Of a stretch of 64,000 nt of DNA, positions 33,185 to 43,190 are shown in pieces. A model generated the notes under the pieces. It saw nothing but the letters and a program-made list of their open reading frames with translations, was not told where the DNA came from and ran no database searches. This DNA comes from Bacteroidaceae bacterium (GTDB taxonomy: Bacteria; Bacteroidota; Bacteroidia; Bacteroidales; Bacteroidaceae). The stretch lies in the NCBI GenBank assembly GCA_017442855.1, contig JAFSPM010000002.1, forward strand, positions 1 through 64,000. The letters run 5' to 3'. A program made the translations under genes and the position numbers. How positions within the stretch are numbered: the stretch's first letter is position 1; each line of letters starts with the position of its first letter.

Positions 33185-34750
33185 TTATTTCACTGAATTT
33201 TCCATCTGACTATAGACCTTGGTGGCATCGACACTCTGAACGATGCCGCCACAACGGTCTATGGCTTGACAAGCGGCCAAAGCCGCACTTTGTCCAAGTA
33301 CCATAAAAACAGGTTCCATGCGTATGCTTCCGTAGGCGATATGGGAAGCCGAAAGACATACAGGTACCAGTAAGTTGTTGCATTCTTCTTCTTTGGGTGT
33401 GAGCGAACGATAGGAAACACGATAAGGCTCTTTGATGCCAATCTCAACATTACCTTCATTTTTCACCATACCATTGATAACATAACGGCCACAATTATGC
33501 GAATCCATCGTATAAGCCGCCCATCCCACGTAATCATCTACTTTTGTCTGACTCTCACAATCGGCCTGCGTCATTACATATCGTCCCAACATGCGACGAC
33601 TCTCTCGAATATAAAGTTGTGGGGTGAAATGATTGGAGGTAAGGAACTCATCCTTGGGATACCCCCAACGTAACATTTCATTACGCACAAAGGCAGGTAT
33701 GCGCTCATCGTGTCCTAAGAAATAAAGCAAGCCTTTGGTATAGTCAAGGTGTTGTTGTACGATTTCTGCCCTACGTTCATAGGAAGCTTCTGGATAGTCC
33801 CAGTTCTCGCCAATCATATCGGTCGAGAAGCCACCTCGGTTGTTGAGGTCGGTCTTGCGGCCAGGCATCTCACTCCAAATAAAGATATCCGACAAGCCTC
33901 GATCGGAGAAAGGAGAACGCTCTTTCATACGGATAAGCAGCTCGTATTTCTTAGGATCGTAGTTGGCAGGTTCCTCAATGGGAATCAAATTGGAGGGCTC
34001 ATCTGTTAAGGTAATACGGAAATTATAAGCCTGAATGTGTTTATCACCTTCTCCTGGCAAAGGAGGTTCTCCAGGAAGAATACCATAAAGTAACCCACTT
34101 TTGGGATCGCCTTTCACTACATAGGGATCAACGTAATCGGGCAATTGATGGTGAAGCGACCAGAATGCACCGTTCCAAGTCTCGCCATAAACGCTATTAC
34201 CCTCGCGACCGGTTGTATAGCTCACCCCAGCACGAGCCATCAGGTCACCCTCATAAGAACAGTCGATATATTCACGTGCCTCTATGGTGACATTAGACTG
34301 AGAAGATGGATGGCGGCTGTCCTCCACCACGATACGTCGGATAACATTGCCTTCTTTCTCAACATTTACCAATCGATGGTTATAAAGGATATTTACCCCA
34401 GCCTCATCGACATATTGTTGATAGATGGATAAAGCCACTTTAGGCTCGAAAGCAAATTTCATGGAATTGGTACCATAGTGTTGACCAATGCGACGATAGA
34501 AGTCGTAGGTGTAGCCTTTCATAATATAGGGATTGCCTATATCGGTAGCCCCCAAACCTCCTGTGGTAAGACCACCTATACGGTCGGTAGGTTCGACCAG
34601 CAGCACTGTTTTCCCTGCTTTGCGAGCGGTATAAGCAGCCATCACACCTGATGATGTACCACCATATATGCATATATCTACTATCTCAGCGGCATTGACA
34701 CCTACAAGAACTAAAAGCATCAACAAAAAACAAGCTATTCTTTTCATCAT
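33185..34750 (-). CDS. Secreted FAD-dependent oxidoreductase (FAD_oxidored family)
   Basis: 521 residues from the ATG at 34750 (the next codon is also ATG). A signal peptide (MMKRIACFLLMLLVLVGVNA) precedes the dinucleotide fold ICIYGGTSSGVMAAYTARKA and LLVEPTDRIGGLTTGG. It also shows REYIDCSYEGDLMARAG and QSAALAACQAIDRCGG, hallmarks of the PF12831 family often found in Bacteroidetes glycan or xylan loci. An exported flavoprotein; the electron acceptor and substrate are unknown. Its promoter overlaps the start of folC. Confidence 0.85.
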   Translation of the reverse strand: MMKRIACFLLMLLVLVGVNAAEIVDICIYGGTSSGVMAAYTARKAGKTVLLVEPTDRIGGLTTGGLGATDIGNPYIMKGYTYDFYRRIGQHYGTNSMKFAFEPKVALSIYQQYVDEAGVNILYNHRLVNVEKEGNVIRRIVVEDSRHPSSQSNVTIEAREYIDCSYEGDLMARAGVSYTTGREGNSVYGETWNGAFWSLHHQLPDYVDPYVVKGDPKSGLLYGILPGEPPLPGEGDKHIQAYNFRITLTDEPSNLIPIEEPANYDPKKYELLIRMKERSPFSDRGLSDIFIWSEMPGRKTDLNNRGGFSTDMIGENWDYPEASYERRAEIVQQHLDYTKGLLYFLGHDERIPAFVRNEMLRWGYPKDEFLTSNHFTPQLYIRESRRMLGRYVMTQADCESQTKVDDYVGWAAYTMDSHNCGRYVINGMVKNEGNVEIGIKEPYRVSYRSLTPKEEECNNLLVPVCLSASHIAYGSIRMEPVFMVLGQSAALAACQAIDRCGGIVQSVDATKVYSQMENSVK

Positions 34751-34777
34751 TTCCTCTACAACTTTATAAATAATGTG

Positions 34778-34785
34778 TAACTTTG
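34778..34785 (+). promoter_or_regulatory. -7 element of folC
   Basis: TAACTTTG, exact TAnnTTTG, 22 bp before the folC ATG at 34808. It faces the FAD oxidoreductase promoter whose -7 box is just 3 bp away. Confidence 0.6.
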
Positions 34786-34788
34786 TTG

Positions 34789-34819
34789 CAAATATAATGA
34801 AACTCAGATGGACTATCAA
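34789..34819 (-). promoter_or_regulatory. Promoter of the FAD oxidoreductase gene
   Basis: Minus strand TTG (34817-34819), 20 bp, TATATTTG (34789-34796). The -33 box lies inside the first codons of folC. Confidence 0.65.
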
Positions 34820-36055
34820 GAAACTTTGGCATATTTATATGAGCAAGTACCCATGTTCCAACGCGTAGGCGGTTCAGCCTATAAAGAAGGGTTAGAGAAT
34901 ACATGGGCGTTGGATGCACATTTTGGTCATCCACATCGTAATTTCCGCACTATCCATGTAGCAGGAACCAACGGAAAAGGCTCTGTCAGTCATACATTAG
35001 CCGCTATATTGCAAAGTGCTGGTTACAAGACGGGCCTCTATACATCGCCCCATCTGGTGGATTTCCGTGAGCGCATACGCATCAATGGAACGCCCATCTC
35101 TAAAGAATATGTAGTGGATTTCGTAGAGCATGAACGATGCTTCTTTGAGCCGTTGAATCCATCGTTCTTCGAGCTGACTACTGCTATGGCTTTCAAATAT
35201 TTCTCAGATGAGAAGATAGATGTGGCCATCGTGGAAGTGGGCTTAGGTGGTAGGCTCGATTGTACCAATATTATTATGCCTGATCTGAGTATTATTACCA
35301 ATATAAGCTTCGATCATGTGCAGTTCTTAGGCAACACGCTGGCAATGATTGCCTCAGAGAAAGCGGGCATTATCAAGGCTGGAATACCCGTAGTGATTGG
35401 TGAAACAACGCCAGAGACTAAACCTGTATTTTTGGCCAAGGCATTAGAGGTGGGTGCTCCCATTTATTTTGCCGAAGAGAACGACCGCGAAGATTTCCCT
35501 GGTGTAGAGTATGAGCTAAAAGGGTTCTATCAGGAGAAAAACAAACGTACCTTGTTGACTGCCTTGCCTTTACTGAAAGAAGCAGACTATAGAATTGACG
35601 AAGAATGTGTGCGAGAGGGTTTTGCGCACGTGGTGGAACTGACTGGCTTGATGGGACGTTGGCATAAATTGCACGACCGCCCTACCCTGGTTTGCGACAC
35701 TGGTCACAATGTTGGTGGCATTACTTATGTTGTGGAACAATTGTGTCAGCAAAAATGCCATCAACTACGTATTATTATTGGTATGGTGAATGACAAAGAC
35801 ATTAGTGGTATCTTGGCGTTATTGCCCAAGGAAGCTATCTATTACTTTACCCAAGCTAGTGTGAATAGAGCTTTACCTGCTAATCAGCTATACGAATTAG
35901 CCTCTGAAGCAGGCTTGCTTGGTAAAGCTTATCCTGATGTAAAGTCAGCTGTAGAAGCAGCTATAAAAGAAAGCCTCCCAGAAGATTTTATCTTCGTAGG
36001 AGGCAGTAACTTTATAGTAGCCGACTTGTTAGAATCAAAAATATTTCTCGATTAA
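34808..36055 (+). CDS. folC: Folylpolyglutamate synthase/dihydrofolate synthase
   Basis: 415 residues. The Mur-ligase-type ATP site VAGTNGKGSVSHTLAAIL (about 57-74) and the folate loop TSPHLVDFRERIRI are clear, with DVAIVEVGLGGRLDCTN and NISFDHVQFLG later, and a C-terminal ligase domain (DTGHNVGG). It adds glutamate to dihydropteroate and to folates in the cytoplasm. Its last 21 bp overlap the end of the convergent protease-like/TPR gene. Confidence 0.95.
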   Translation: MDYQETLAYLYEQVPMFQRVGGSAYKEGLENTWALDAHFGHPHRNFRTIHVAGTNGKGSVSHTLAAILQSAGYKTGLYTSPHLVDFRERIRINGTPISKEYVVDFVEHERCFFEPLNPSFFELTTAMAFKYFSDEKIDVAIVEVGLGGRLDCTNIIMPDLSIITNISFDHVQFLGNTLAMIASEKAGIIKAGIPVVIGETTPETKPVFLAKALEVGAPIYFAEENDREDFPGVEYELKGFYQEKNKRTLLTALPLLKEADYRIDEECVREGFAHVVELTGLMGRWHKLHDRPTLVCDTGHNVGGITYVVEQLCQQKCHQLRIIIGMVNDKDISGILALLPKEAIYYFTQASVNRALPANQLYELASEAGLLGKAYPDVKSAVEAAIKESLPEDFIFVGGSNFIVADLLESKIFLD

Positions 36056-37753
36056 AGCATCTACCTGAGGGTCACCCAACTCTTTCGCTTTATCAAAAGC
36101 AACTCGAGCATCCTTATTCTTCTTCTGTTGGAGAAGGGCAAGGCCTTTCAAGCGATAGAGCTCGGCATAGGTGGCATCTTTGGCAATAGCCACATCCAGA
36201 ATTTTCACGGCCTCTTCGTTCCTACCTACTCGCATGTTCACCACTGCTAACTCTGCACGATAGGTAAGCTCATCGGGATTCAGCTGAATCGCCTCGACAT
36301 AATCCTCCATTGCACGTTGAAAAGCCTTTGCCTTCATGGCACATTGGGCACGCAGATAATAGAACTGATCATTAACCTTACCATTAACAGCTTTCAAATA
36401 TTCGTCGTAATCCACCAAGGCAGGACGATATTTCTCGGCATTTGAGTAGATACGTGCTCGTTCCAGCAAATAAGGAGCCGCCGCCTCTGTGTAGGGAGGT
36501 GTAAAAGTGCCTATGCACTTATCCATCAAAGAAATTACTTCATCACTTGATGCATTCATAAGTTCTTTGCAATGAGCAGCATTATACCAAGTAGCAGCAG
36601 ATGCCAAAGCAGAGGCATTTACTTTCTCAATAGCTTTATACGCCTCAGCATAGTTCTGCATGGCAAACAGGATATCGGACTCCAACTGATTATAAGCAGG
36701 AAGGTCGTTGGTTGCCACTGCCTCACGAACCTCGTTTAAAGCTTTCTCAAAGGTCCAGTCTTTATATGTCTGTTCTGGATTAGTCAATTGATAGTTGTAA
36801 ATCAAGTTGGCACGTTCGTATAATGTTTCAGCCTTATCTGTTGACACCTCCAAGGCCTTGTCGAGATCAGCTTCGGCTTTTGCTAATGTAGCCTCATCAA
36901 GCGACAGACCTAATTCATAAGTGGCACGGCGCACATAGCCGTCAGCATTGTTAGGGAACTTAGTAATAAAATCATTCAGCAACATGGCATAAGCCTCTTT
37001 ATTCGCAGTAGACGCCATGAAGAGTGTTACCAATGCCTGCTCCTCACTATCTGGTAATGCTTTCTTGATGCCAATACTTGACAAAGAACCATCGTTCAAT
37101 GAAAGTGCATTAATTTCCTGCGCCATGGCAAATCGGACATCCATTGCATAGCAAGTGTTTTTATCCGTATCATCGGATGTCTGCTGAGCCAGAGCAAACA
37201 CTTGACCATTGGCATCCATCAATGGACAGCTTACCATCTTATCCTGCAAAGCAGGTTCCAAAGTGTAATACTGGTAGGAGCCTGCCACTCGAGAACTTTC
37301 TTTTACTGTACCCTGTGTCGGAGCTGTATTTTTCTGAGTGGAATACGGCAACAGATATACACGACTGCCATTGGCTGGTGCATTGGCTGCTACCGTCAGT
37401 GCCGAAGACTTCTGACCATTCATCTCCACCTTGAATTTCAGTACGTCGTACATCTCATTGGCACCCATAATCTCCAACACCTGTAAACGTTTGCCCTCAG
37501 CATTAATAATTTCTGCGCGAGAGGCACCCCTGAACAAAGTATAGTCAGATAATGCCACACCGTCCTCGCTTACAAAAAAACCATTGCCTGTACCCAGCAT
37601 CTTACCATCGGTACCATAAGTAACGATAGAGAACACCGCTTGTCTGGCTTTATCGGCCCACTTGGTGTTTTGGCCAAAGACCAGATTGAGAATTGAGGAT
37701 TGAAAATTAAAAACTATCAACAACAATACCAATTTTGAGATTATGCCCTTCAT
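36035..37753 (-). CDS. Trypsin-like (inactive) plus TPR periplasmic protein
   Basis: 572 residues with a hydrophobic N-terminal signal. Residues about 30-240 resemble an HtrA-type trypsin fold (AVFSIVTYGTDGKMLGTGNGFFVSEDGVALSD). Where HtrA has NHV with the catalytic His, here is DYTLF, and where GNSGGP would hold the Ser, here is KMVSCPLMDANG. So the triad looks lost. Residues about 270-572 are TPR repeats (AQCAMKAKAFQRAMEDYVEAIQLNPDELTY, counted in parts; GLALLQQKKNKDARVAFDKA). A non-catalytic binding protein is likely. It precedes recN on the same strand by 19 bp order and overlaps folC tail to tail. Confidence 0.75.
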   Translation of the reverse strand: MKGIISKLVLLLIVFNFQSSILNLVFGQNTKWADKARQAVFSIVTYGTDGKMLGTGNGFFVSEDGVALSDYTLFRGASRAEIINAEGKRLQVLEIMGANEMYDVLKFKVEMNGQKSSALTVAANAPANGSRVYLLPYSTQKNTAPTQGTVKESSRVAGSYQYYTLEPALQDKMVSCPLMDANGQVFALAQQTSDDTDKNTCYAMDVRFAMAQEINALSLNDGSLSSIGIKKALPDSEEQALVTLFMASTANKEAYAMLLNDFITKFPNNADGYVRRATYELGLSLDEATLAKAEADLDKALEVSTDKAETLYERANLIYNYQLTNPEQTYKDWTFEKALNEVREAVATNDLPAYNQLESDILFAMQNYAEAYKAIEKVNASALASAATWYNAAHCKELMNASSDEVISLMDKCIGTFTPPYTEAAAPYLLERARIYSNAEKYRPALVDYDEYLKAVNGKVNDQFYYLRAQCAMKAKAFQRAMEDYVEAIQLNPDELTYRAELAVVNMRVGRNEEAVKILDVAIAKDATYAELYRLKGLALLQQKKNKDARVAFDKAKELGDPQVDALIEKYF

Positions 37754-37772
37754 AACTTTAAACGCTAAACTT

Positions 37773-39461
37773 TTAACTTCTAATTTTTAATAGCTCTCTC
37801 GCATTTTGAAGTGCTGCATCAGTGACAGACTCACCACTCAGCATCTTTGCAATTTCTTCTATTCTTTCTTCAGACGTAAGCCTTCGGATATGACTCACCG
37901 TTTCATGCTCATTGTCTTTCTTATACACCTTATAATGCGCAGAACCTTTAGCTGCAATTTGTGGCAAATGGGTTATGCTGATGACCTGCCTACCTGCCTG
38001 GGGTTTTTCATTTCTATTACCATTTGCCATATCCTGCATCATATCAGCCATACGAGAAGCTATTTCGCCAGAAACACCAGTGTCAATCTCATCAAAGATA
38101 ATGGTTGAAAGACGTGTTTCTCCTGCCAACAGGGCTTTTAATGAAAGCATTACACGAGCAACCTCACCACCCGATGCCACTAATGAGATGTCCTGCAAGA
38201 CACCATTCTTGTTGGCACTAAACAGGAACCTCACACTATCCATGCCATTCACATCTGGCTCCTTGCGAGGATTCACTTCAATATGAAAATGCGCATTAGG
38301 CATTCCCAAAGCAACCAACCTGCTCTGCATCTTCGCTTCCACCTCCTTGGCTGCCTGTTTACGATTATTTGTCAGTACACTTGCTTCTTTTATTAATTCC
38401 TGTTGCTTTTGTTGGCAACGCAAGCGTAATGCATCGATTTGATCATCGGATGAAATAATACTATCCAAGCGTTTTTGATAGTCAGCTTCAATAGCTATTA
38501 GCTCAGCGATAGTATTCACACGGTGTTTTTTTTGCAGTGTATAGATGGTGTTCAACCTTTCTGTCACCTCTTCTAAACGGGAAGGGTTAAACTCAACTGA
38601 TTCCTCTTGAGCCAACAATTCCTCAGCAATATCCTTCAATTCAATGTAGGATGAATTGAGTCTTTCTGCCAACTCATCAGCAGAGGGAAAAACCTTACTA
38701 ATGTTTGCTAAGGATGAGCGGCAATCCTTCAGTGATTGCAACAAACTCAGTTCATCTCCATCCAACAGCTGGGCAGAATGATACAGTGCCGACTTGATGT
38801 CTTCTGCATGACTTAGCATGTCTTGCTCCTGTTCTAACGACTCCTGCTCATCAGATTGCAAACGTGCCTCCTGTAACTGGGTAAGTTGGAAACGCACATA
38901 GTCCTCATCTGCTTTGTTGCGTTCAGCCTCCTCCATCAACTTATTCAAAGTTTTCTTGTCATCCGTCCAAGATCTATAGATAGCCTTGTATTCAGCAAGT
39001 TGTTTGTGGTGATGAGACAGGATGTCCAACACATCCAGTTGGAAACCTTCATCGTTAAGCATCAGGTTCTGATGCTGAGAGTGAATATCAATCAATTTAT
39101 CACCCAACTCCTTCATCTGAGAAAGCTGAACGGGTGTATCATTGATAAAAGCTCTGCTCTTACCAGATGAGTACACCTCACGACGGAGGATGCAATCATC
39201 GTCATAATCCACGCCTATAGTTTGGAAAAAGAGTTGTAAATGGTAATCCTTTACATCAAAGTGTGCCTCTATCACACACTTGGAAGCTCCTTGGCGTATA
39301 GCCTTACTATCAGCTCTCTGTCCCAGCAACAGAGCTAAAGCACCCAACATGATGGACTTGCCTGCACCTGTTTCACCCGTGATGACAGAAAAACCATCTT
39401 CGAACGTAATATTGAGAGACTCAATGAGTGCGTAGTTTTGTATATAGAGCGTTCGGATCAT
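37773..39461 (-). CDS. recN: DNA repair protein RecN
   Basis: 562 residues, SMC-like. The N-terminal ATPase half has Walker A VITGETGAGKSIML, and the C-terminal half has the ABC signature LVASGGEVARVMLSLK and Walker B TIIFDEIDTGVSG. Coiled coils lie between (about 160-380). RecN acts at double-strand breaks and helps sister cohesion in recombination repair. The start overlaps the end of the DnaQ-like exonuclease gene by 4 bp (ATGA), so the two are coupled. Downstream on the same transcript is the protease-like/TPR gene. Confidence 0.96.
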   Translation of the reverse strand: MIRTLYIQNYALIESLNITFEDGFSVITGETGAGKSIMLGALALLLGQRADSKAIRQGASKCVIEAHFDVKDYHLQLFFQTIGVDYDDDCILRREVYSSGKSRAFINDTPVQLSQMKELGDKLIDIHSQHQNLMLNDEGFQLDVLDILSHHHKQLAEYKAIYRSWTDDKKTLNKLMEEAERNKADEDYVRFQLTQLQEARLQSDEQESLEQEQDMLSHAEDIKSALYHSAQLLDGDELSLLQSLKDCRSSLANISKVFPSADELAERLNSSYIELKDIAEELLAQEESVEFNPSRLEEVTERLNTIYTLQKKHRVNTIAELIAIEADYQKRLDSIISSDDQIDALRLRCQQKQQELIKEASVLTNNRKQAAKEVEAKMQSRLVALGMPNAHFHIEVNPRKEPDVNGMDSVRFLFSANKNGVLQDISLVASGGEVARVMLSLKALLAGETRLSTIIFDEIDTGVSGEIASRMADMMQDMANGNRNEKPQAGRQVISITHLPQIAAKGSAHYKVYKKDNEHETVSHIRRLTSEERIEEIAKMLSGESVTDAALQNARELLKIRS

Positions 39462-40228
39462 TTATTCATCATTTCTCTCAAACGAATACGCGTGAGAGCA
39501 GCCTTTGTGTTTAGTGTAAAGTCGCTATTAAGTATCCAGCTGTAATAACCAGGATCTTTTGCAAGTACATCTTTTACAAGTTGACCTTTATATTTCCCAA
39601 AATTGAAAACCTCTGCGCCATTATCATCATACACCATACGTCCGGCAAAATCCACATTCTTAGTAAATGAAGAATAGTCCGAGAGGAACTTCATGTCATT
39701 TTGCAAATCGGGATATTTATCAAGTTGAGCCTTCAACACCTCGTATGTGGCACGGGTGTCGGCCAAGGCTGTATGAGCATCTTCCAGATTCTTTCCACAA
39801 TAGAACTGATAGGCAGCTGACAGAGTACGCTGTTCTTTCTTATGGAAGATTACCTGAACATCAATAAAACGGTGATGTGCCAGATCAATATCTACGTCTG
39901 CGCGAAGGAACTCCTCTGCCAACAACGGAACATCAAAACGATTGGAGTTAAAACCGGCAATGTCAGCCCCCTCAAAATCCTTGGCTATATTCTTTGCGAC
40001 CTCCTTAAACTTGGGGCAATTTTTTACATCTTCATCATAGATGCCGTGTACCAGAGAAGCCTCTTCTGGGATGTGCATATCTGGATTGATGCGCATTGTA
40101 CGAGCATCTTCATTCCCATTTGGCCACACTTTAAGGTAGCATATCTCTACAATGCGGTCTTTATTAATGTCAGTCCCTGTCGTTTCCAAATCAAAGAACA
40201 CAACAGGACAAGTTAGATTCAGCTTCAT
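39458..40228 (-). CDS. DnaQ-like 3'-5' exonuclease
   Basis: 256 residues. The DEDDh exonuclease motifs are FDLETTG (Asp/Glu at 12/14), FNSNRFDVPLL and HTALADTRAT. The C-terminal ~60 residues carry a small FNFGKYKGQLVKDV...GYYSWIL domain seen in many exonucleases of this group. It could proofread for the replicase or work in repair. It lies 5 bp after dnaN and overlaps recN by 4 bp, so a dnaN-exonuclease-recN operon is likely. Whether it is the real replicative epsilon cannot be decided. Confidence 0.9.
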   Translation of the reverse strand: MKLNLTCPVVFFDLETTGTDINKDRIVEICYLKVWPNGNEDARTMRINPDMHIPEEASLVHGIYDEDVKNCPKFKEVAKNIAKDFEGADIAGFNSNRFDVPLLAEEFLRADVDIDLAHHRFIDVQVIFHKKEQRTLSAAYQFYCGKNLEDAHTALADTRATYEVLKAQLDKYPDLQNDMKFLSDYSSFTKNVDFAGRMVYDDNGAEVFNFGKYKGQLVKDVLAKDPGYYSWILNSDFTLNTKAALTRIRLREMMNK

Positions 40229-40233
40229 AATCT

Positions 40234-41361
40234 TTAATCGTTCAACATCATCGGCATCAGCAGCATCAACAAACTTTCGCCTTCTTCCTGTTCAACAGGT
40301 TCTACCACTCCAGCTCGTGATGGGTCAGCCAAGGCAATAGTTACTTCGTTAGAAGAGATATTGTTGAAGATATCCAACAAGAATGTAGCCTTGAAACCAA
40401 TGTTCATGTTGGTGCCCACATACTGGCAATCCACCATTTCTTGTGCAGAGGTGGAGAAATCGATGTCTTGTGCTGATAAAGTAAGTTTGTTTTCACTCAA
40501 TGAAAGTTTAACTAAACTGCTTGCCTGTGATGAGAAAATAGACACACGACGTACGGCACTCAAAACACTCTGGCGATCAAGCGTCAATACGAATGGATTG
40601 TTCTGAGGAATAACAGAAGCATAGTTAGGATACTTACCTTCAATGAGTCGGCATATCAGTCGATAGTCGCCTACAGAAACCACGGCATTTCGATCGTTGA
40701 ATGCAACAGTCACATCACCATCTTCCTTAGCCAACAGATTTTTTAACAAGCCAGCAGGTTTCTTAGGCAAAATAAATGCAGCCTGATTATTACCATGAGC
40801 AGCGTTAGTACGGAAACGCACCAGTTTGTGACCATCAGAAGCCACAAAGGTGATATCTTGTTCTGTAATATCAAAATAGATGCCGTTCATCACTGGACGC
40901 AACTCATCGTCTGCCGTGGCAAAAAGTGTAGAACTGATAGCTTTTTGCAGTACATTAGCAGCAATGAGCACTTGCGTACTATTATCACCCAAGCCAAGAG
41001 GCAGAGGATAAACATCAGCGTTCTGTCCCATCAAGCTATAGTGACCATTCATGTAGCTTACCGTTACCTCCAATGTTTCCTCGTTCACCTCAAATGTAAG
41101 AGGTTGCTCAGAGCCTTCACGCAGTGCATCAAGTAAAGTTTTAGCCGTGATGGCTACCTTGCCGTCTTTCTCGCTTTCCATCACTTCCACCTGAGTAGTC
41201 ATCGTAGTCTCCCCATCAGAGCCTGTTATAAATAATGTTCCATCACGAAGCTCAAACAGGAAGCTGTCAAGAATAGGGAGAGTGTTCTTTGAGTTGATAA
41301 CACGGCTGATAGCCTGAAGATGACCAGATAAGTCTGCACTTGAAACGATAAACTTTATCAT
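40234..41361 (-). CDS. dnaN: DNA polymerase III beta sliding clamp
   Basis: 375 residues from the ATG at 41361, which gives the usual MIKFIVSSADLSGHLQAISR; the longer upstream frame contains the promoter and is not used. Three repeated clamp domains (about 1-125, 126-245, 246-375) follow, with TLPILDSFLFEL, ELRPVMNGIYFDIT and LMLLMPMML at the very end. It forms the ring that holds replicative polymerase on DNA. First gene of the dnaN-exonuclease-recN run. Confidence 0.96.
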   Translation of the reverse strand: MIKFIVSSADLSGHLQAISRVINSKNTLPILDSFLFELRDGTLFITGSDGETTMTTQVEVMESEKDGKVAITAKTLLDALREGSEQPLTFEVNEETLEVTVSYMNGHYSLMGQNADVYPLPLGLGDNSTQVLIAANVLQKAISSTLFATADDELRPVMNGIYFDITEQDITFVASDGHKLVRFRTNAAHGNNQAAFILPKKPAGLLKNLLAKEDGDVTVAFNDRNAVVSVGDYRLICRLIEGKYPNYASVIPQNNPFVLTLDRQSVLSAVRRVSIFSSQASSLVKLSLSENKLTLSAQDIDFSTSAQEMVDCQYVGTNMNIGFKATFLLDIFNNISSNEVTIALADPSRAGVVEPVEQEEGESLLMLLMPMMLND

Positions 41362-41399
41362 ATTTTTACTGTTTTTATATTGTTCTGCATTATAATACG

Positions 41400-41407
41400 C
41401 AAAGATA
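41400..41407 (-). promoter_or_regulatory. -7 element of dnaN
   Basis: Minus strand TATCTTTG, exact TAnnTTTG, 38 bp upstream of the dnaN ATG. It lies inside the longer open frame, which therefore cannot be the real start. Confidence 0.6.
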
Positions 41408-41456
41408 CACAAAAGAAATGAATCTTAGAAAGATTCACATTGAAAATTTATATAAA

Positions 41457-41491
41457 TTAAGAGGATGCACCGACAAGGCACACCCTCTTAA
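41457..41491 (-). terminator. Terminator after fumarase
   Basis: TTAAGAGG (41457-41464) pairs with CCTCTTAA (41484-41491), with extra G-C pairing inside, 22 bp past the fumarase stop. The minus strand then reads T-rich. Confidence 0.65.
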
Positions 41492-41513
41492 CTTTCTTTA
41501 TTTCTATGCACTA

Positions 41514-43157
41514 TTATTTACAAGCGCAACGAGGCTTGATTTGCTTGAAAAAATCGTTGCCCTTGTCATCTACCAAGATAAATGCGGGGAAGTCAACCAC
41601 CTCGATCTTCCAAACAGCCTCCATACCCAATTCAGGGTATTCTACACACTCGATGCTCTTGATATTATTCTGTGAAAGTACAGCAGCAGGGCCTCCAATT
41701 GAACCGAGGTAGAAGCCACCATGTTTCTTGCAAGCCTCAGTTACTACATCGGTACGATTACCCTTGGCTATCATCACCATAGAGCCACCATGATCCTGGA
41801 ACTCATCAACGTATGGATCCATACGGTTGGCTGTGGTTGGACCCATAGAGCCGCAAGGCATACCCTTAGGTGTCTTAGCAGGACCTGCATATAACACAGG
41901 ATGATCCTTGAAGTAGGCTGGCAAATCCTCGCCAGCATCTAAACGGGCTTTCAGCTTGGCGTGAGCAATGTCGCGAGCCACGATGATGGTACCATTCAAT
42001 GAAACACGGGTAGCTACAGGATACTTAGACAGAATCTTGCAAACCTCACTCATTGGCTGGTTGAGGTCAATCTTAACCACATCACCCTCGCCTGCCTGAC
42101 GCAATGCCTCTGGTATCAATTCTCCTGGATTATCGTCGAGTTTCTCAATCCAAATACCATCTTTGTTAATCTTGGTCTTGATGTTACGGTCAGCTGAACA
42201 AGAAACACCCATACCTATTGGGCAAGAAGCACCATGACGTGGCAGACGAACCACACGGATATCGTGTGCCATATATTTGCCACCAAACTGGGCACCCAGG
42301 CCTATGTTATAAGCCTCTTCGAGCAACTGCTTCTCTAATTCCACGTCGCGGAACGCACGACCATATTCATTACCTGTGGTAGGCAACTCGTCATAGTAAT
42401 GAGTAGATGCTAATTTCACCGTAAGCAGGTTCTTCTCAGCAGAGGTACCGCCAATCACAAACGCAATGTGATAAGGAGGACACGCTGCAGTGCCCAAGCT
42501 CTTCATCTTATCCACCAAGAAAGGAATCAGGGTACCTGGGTTCTGGATACGTGCTTTGGTTTCCTGATACAAGTAGGTCTTGTTAGCAGAACCGCCACCT
42601 TTCGTTACACAAAGGAAACGATATTCCATCCCCTCAGTAGCCTCAAGGTCGATCTGTGCAGGAAGGTTACATTTCGTGTTCACCTCATCATACATGTTCA
42701 AAGGAGCATTCTGTGAATAACGCAGATTCTCCTCAGTATAAGTCTTGTAAACACCTAATGACAGAGCTTCCTCATCACAGTAGCCTGTCCACACCTGTTG
42801 GCCCTTTTCACCATGGATAATGGCCGTACCAGTATCTTGGCAAGTAGGAAGTTGGCCTTTGCATGCCACCTCTGAATTACGCAAGAATGATAAAGCCACA
42901 TACTTGTCATTGTCACTAGCTTCTGGGTCAGAAAGAATCTTGGCCACCTGCTCGTTGTGTGAACGACGTAGCATGAAAGAAACATCACGGAAGGCAGCAT
43001 TAGCCATAGCAGTCAAGCCTTCCTTCTCAATCTTAAGGATAGGTTTACCCTCAAACTCGCTTACCGACACATAGTCTTTAGTAAGCAAATAATACTCAGT
43101 CTTATCTACACCATGCTCAAACATGGGTTGATAGTGGAACGGAGGATTTGTTGCCAT
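41514..43157 (-). CDS. Class I fumarate hydratase (4Fe-4S)
   Basis: 547 residues, the two-domain FumA/FumB form. The first domain has the cluster Cys in [10 protein letters not shown] (Cys106, cf. E. coli FumA Cys105), plus [12 protein letters not shown] and [17 protein letters not shown]. The second, beta domain (about 370-547) has TVGT-like [18 protein letters not shown] and [10 protein letters not shown]. It interconverts fumarate and malate, likely in the reductive arm that makes succinate in anaerobes. It stands alone, with a terminator after it; the DUF4954 gene is 34 bp upstream on the same strand. Confidence 0.95.
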   Translation of the reverse strand: MATNPPFHYQPMFEHGVDKTEYYLLTKDYVSVSEFEGKPILKIEKEGLTAMANAAFRDVSFMLRRSHNEQVAKILSDPEASDNDKYVALSFLRNSEVACKGQLPTCQDTGTAIIHGEKGQQVWTGYCDEEALSLGVYKTYTEENLRYSQNAPLNMYDEVNTKCNLPAQIDLEATEGMEYRFLCVTKGGGSANKTYLYQETKARIQNPGTLIPFLVDKMKSLGTAACPPYHIAFVIGGTSAEKNLLTVKLASTHYYDELPTTGNEYGRAFRDVELEKQLLEEAYNIGLGAQFGGKYMAHDIRVVRLPRHGASCPIGMGVSCSADRNIKTKINKDGIWIEKLDDNPGELIPEALRQAGEGDVVKIDLNQPMSEVCKILSKYPVATRVSLNGTIIVARDIAHAKLKARLDAGEDLPAYFKDHPVLYAGPAKTPKGMPCGSMGPTTANRMDPYVDEFQDHGGSMVMIAKGNRTDVVTEACKKHGGFYLGSIGGPAAVLSQNNIKSIECVEYPELGMEAVWKIEVVDFPAFILVDDKGNDFFKQIKPRCACK

Positions 43158-43190
43158 AATTACATTAGTTTTTATTTGGTTAAATTTTAA

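Noticed and set aside
36035..36055. Frameshift or assembly error at the folC end
   Set aside because: The 21-bp tail-to-tail overlap keeps both frames intact to sensible C-termini, so it is an ordinary convergent overlap.
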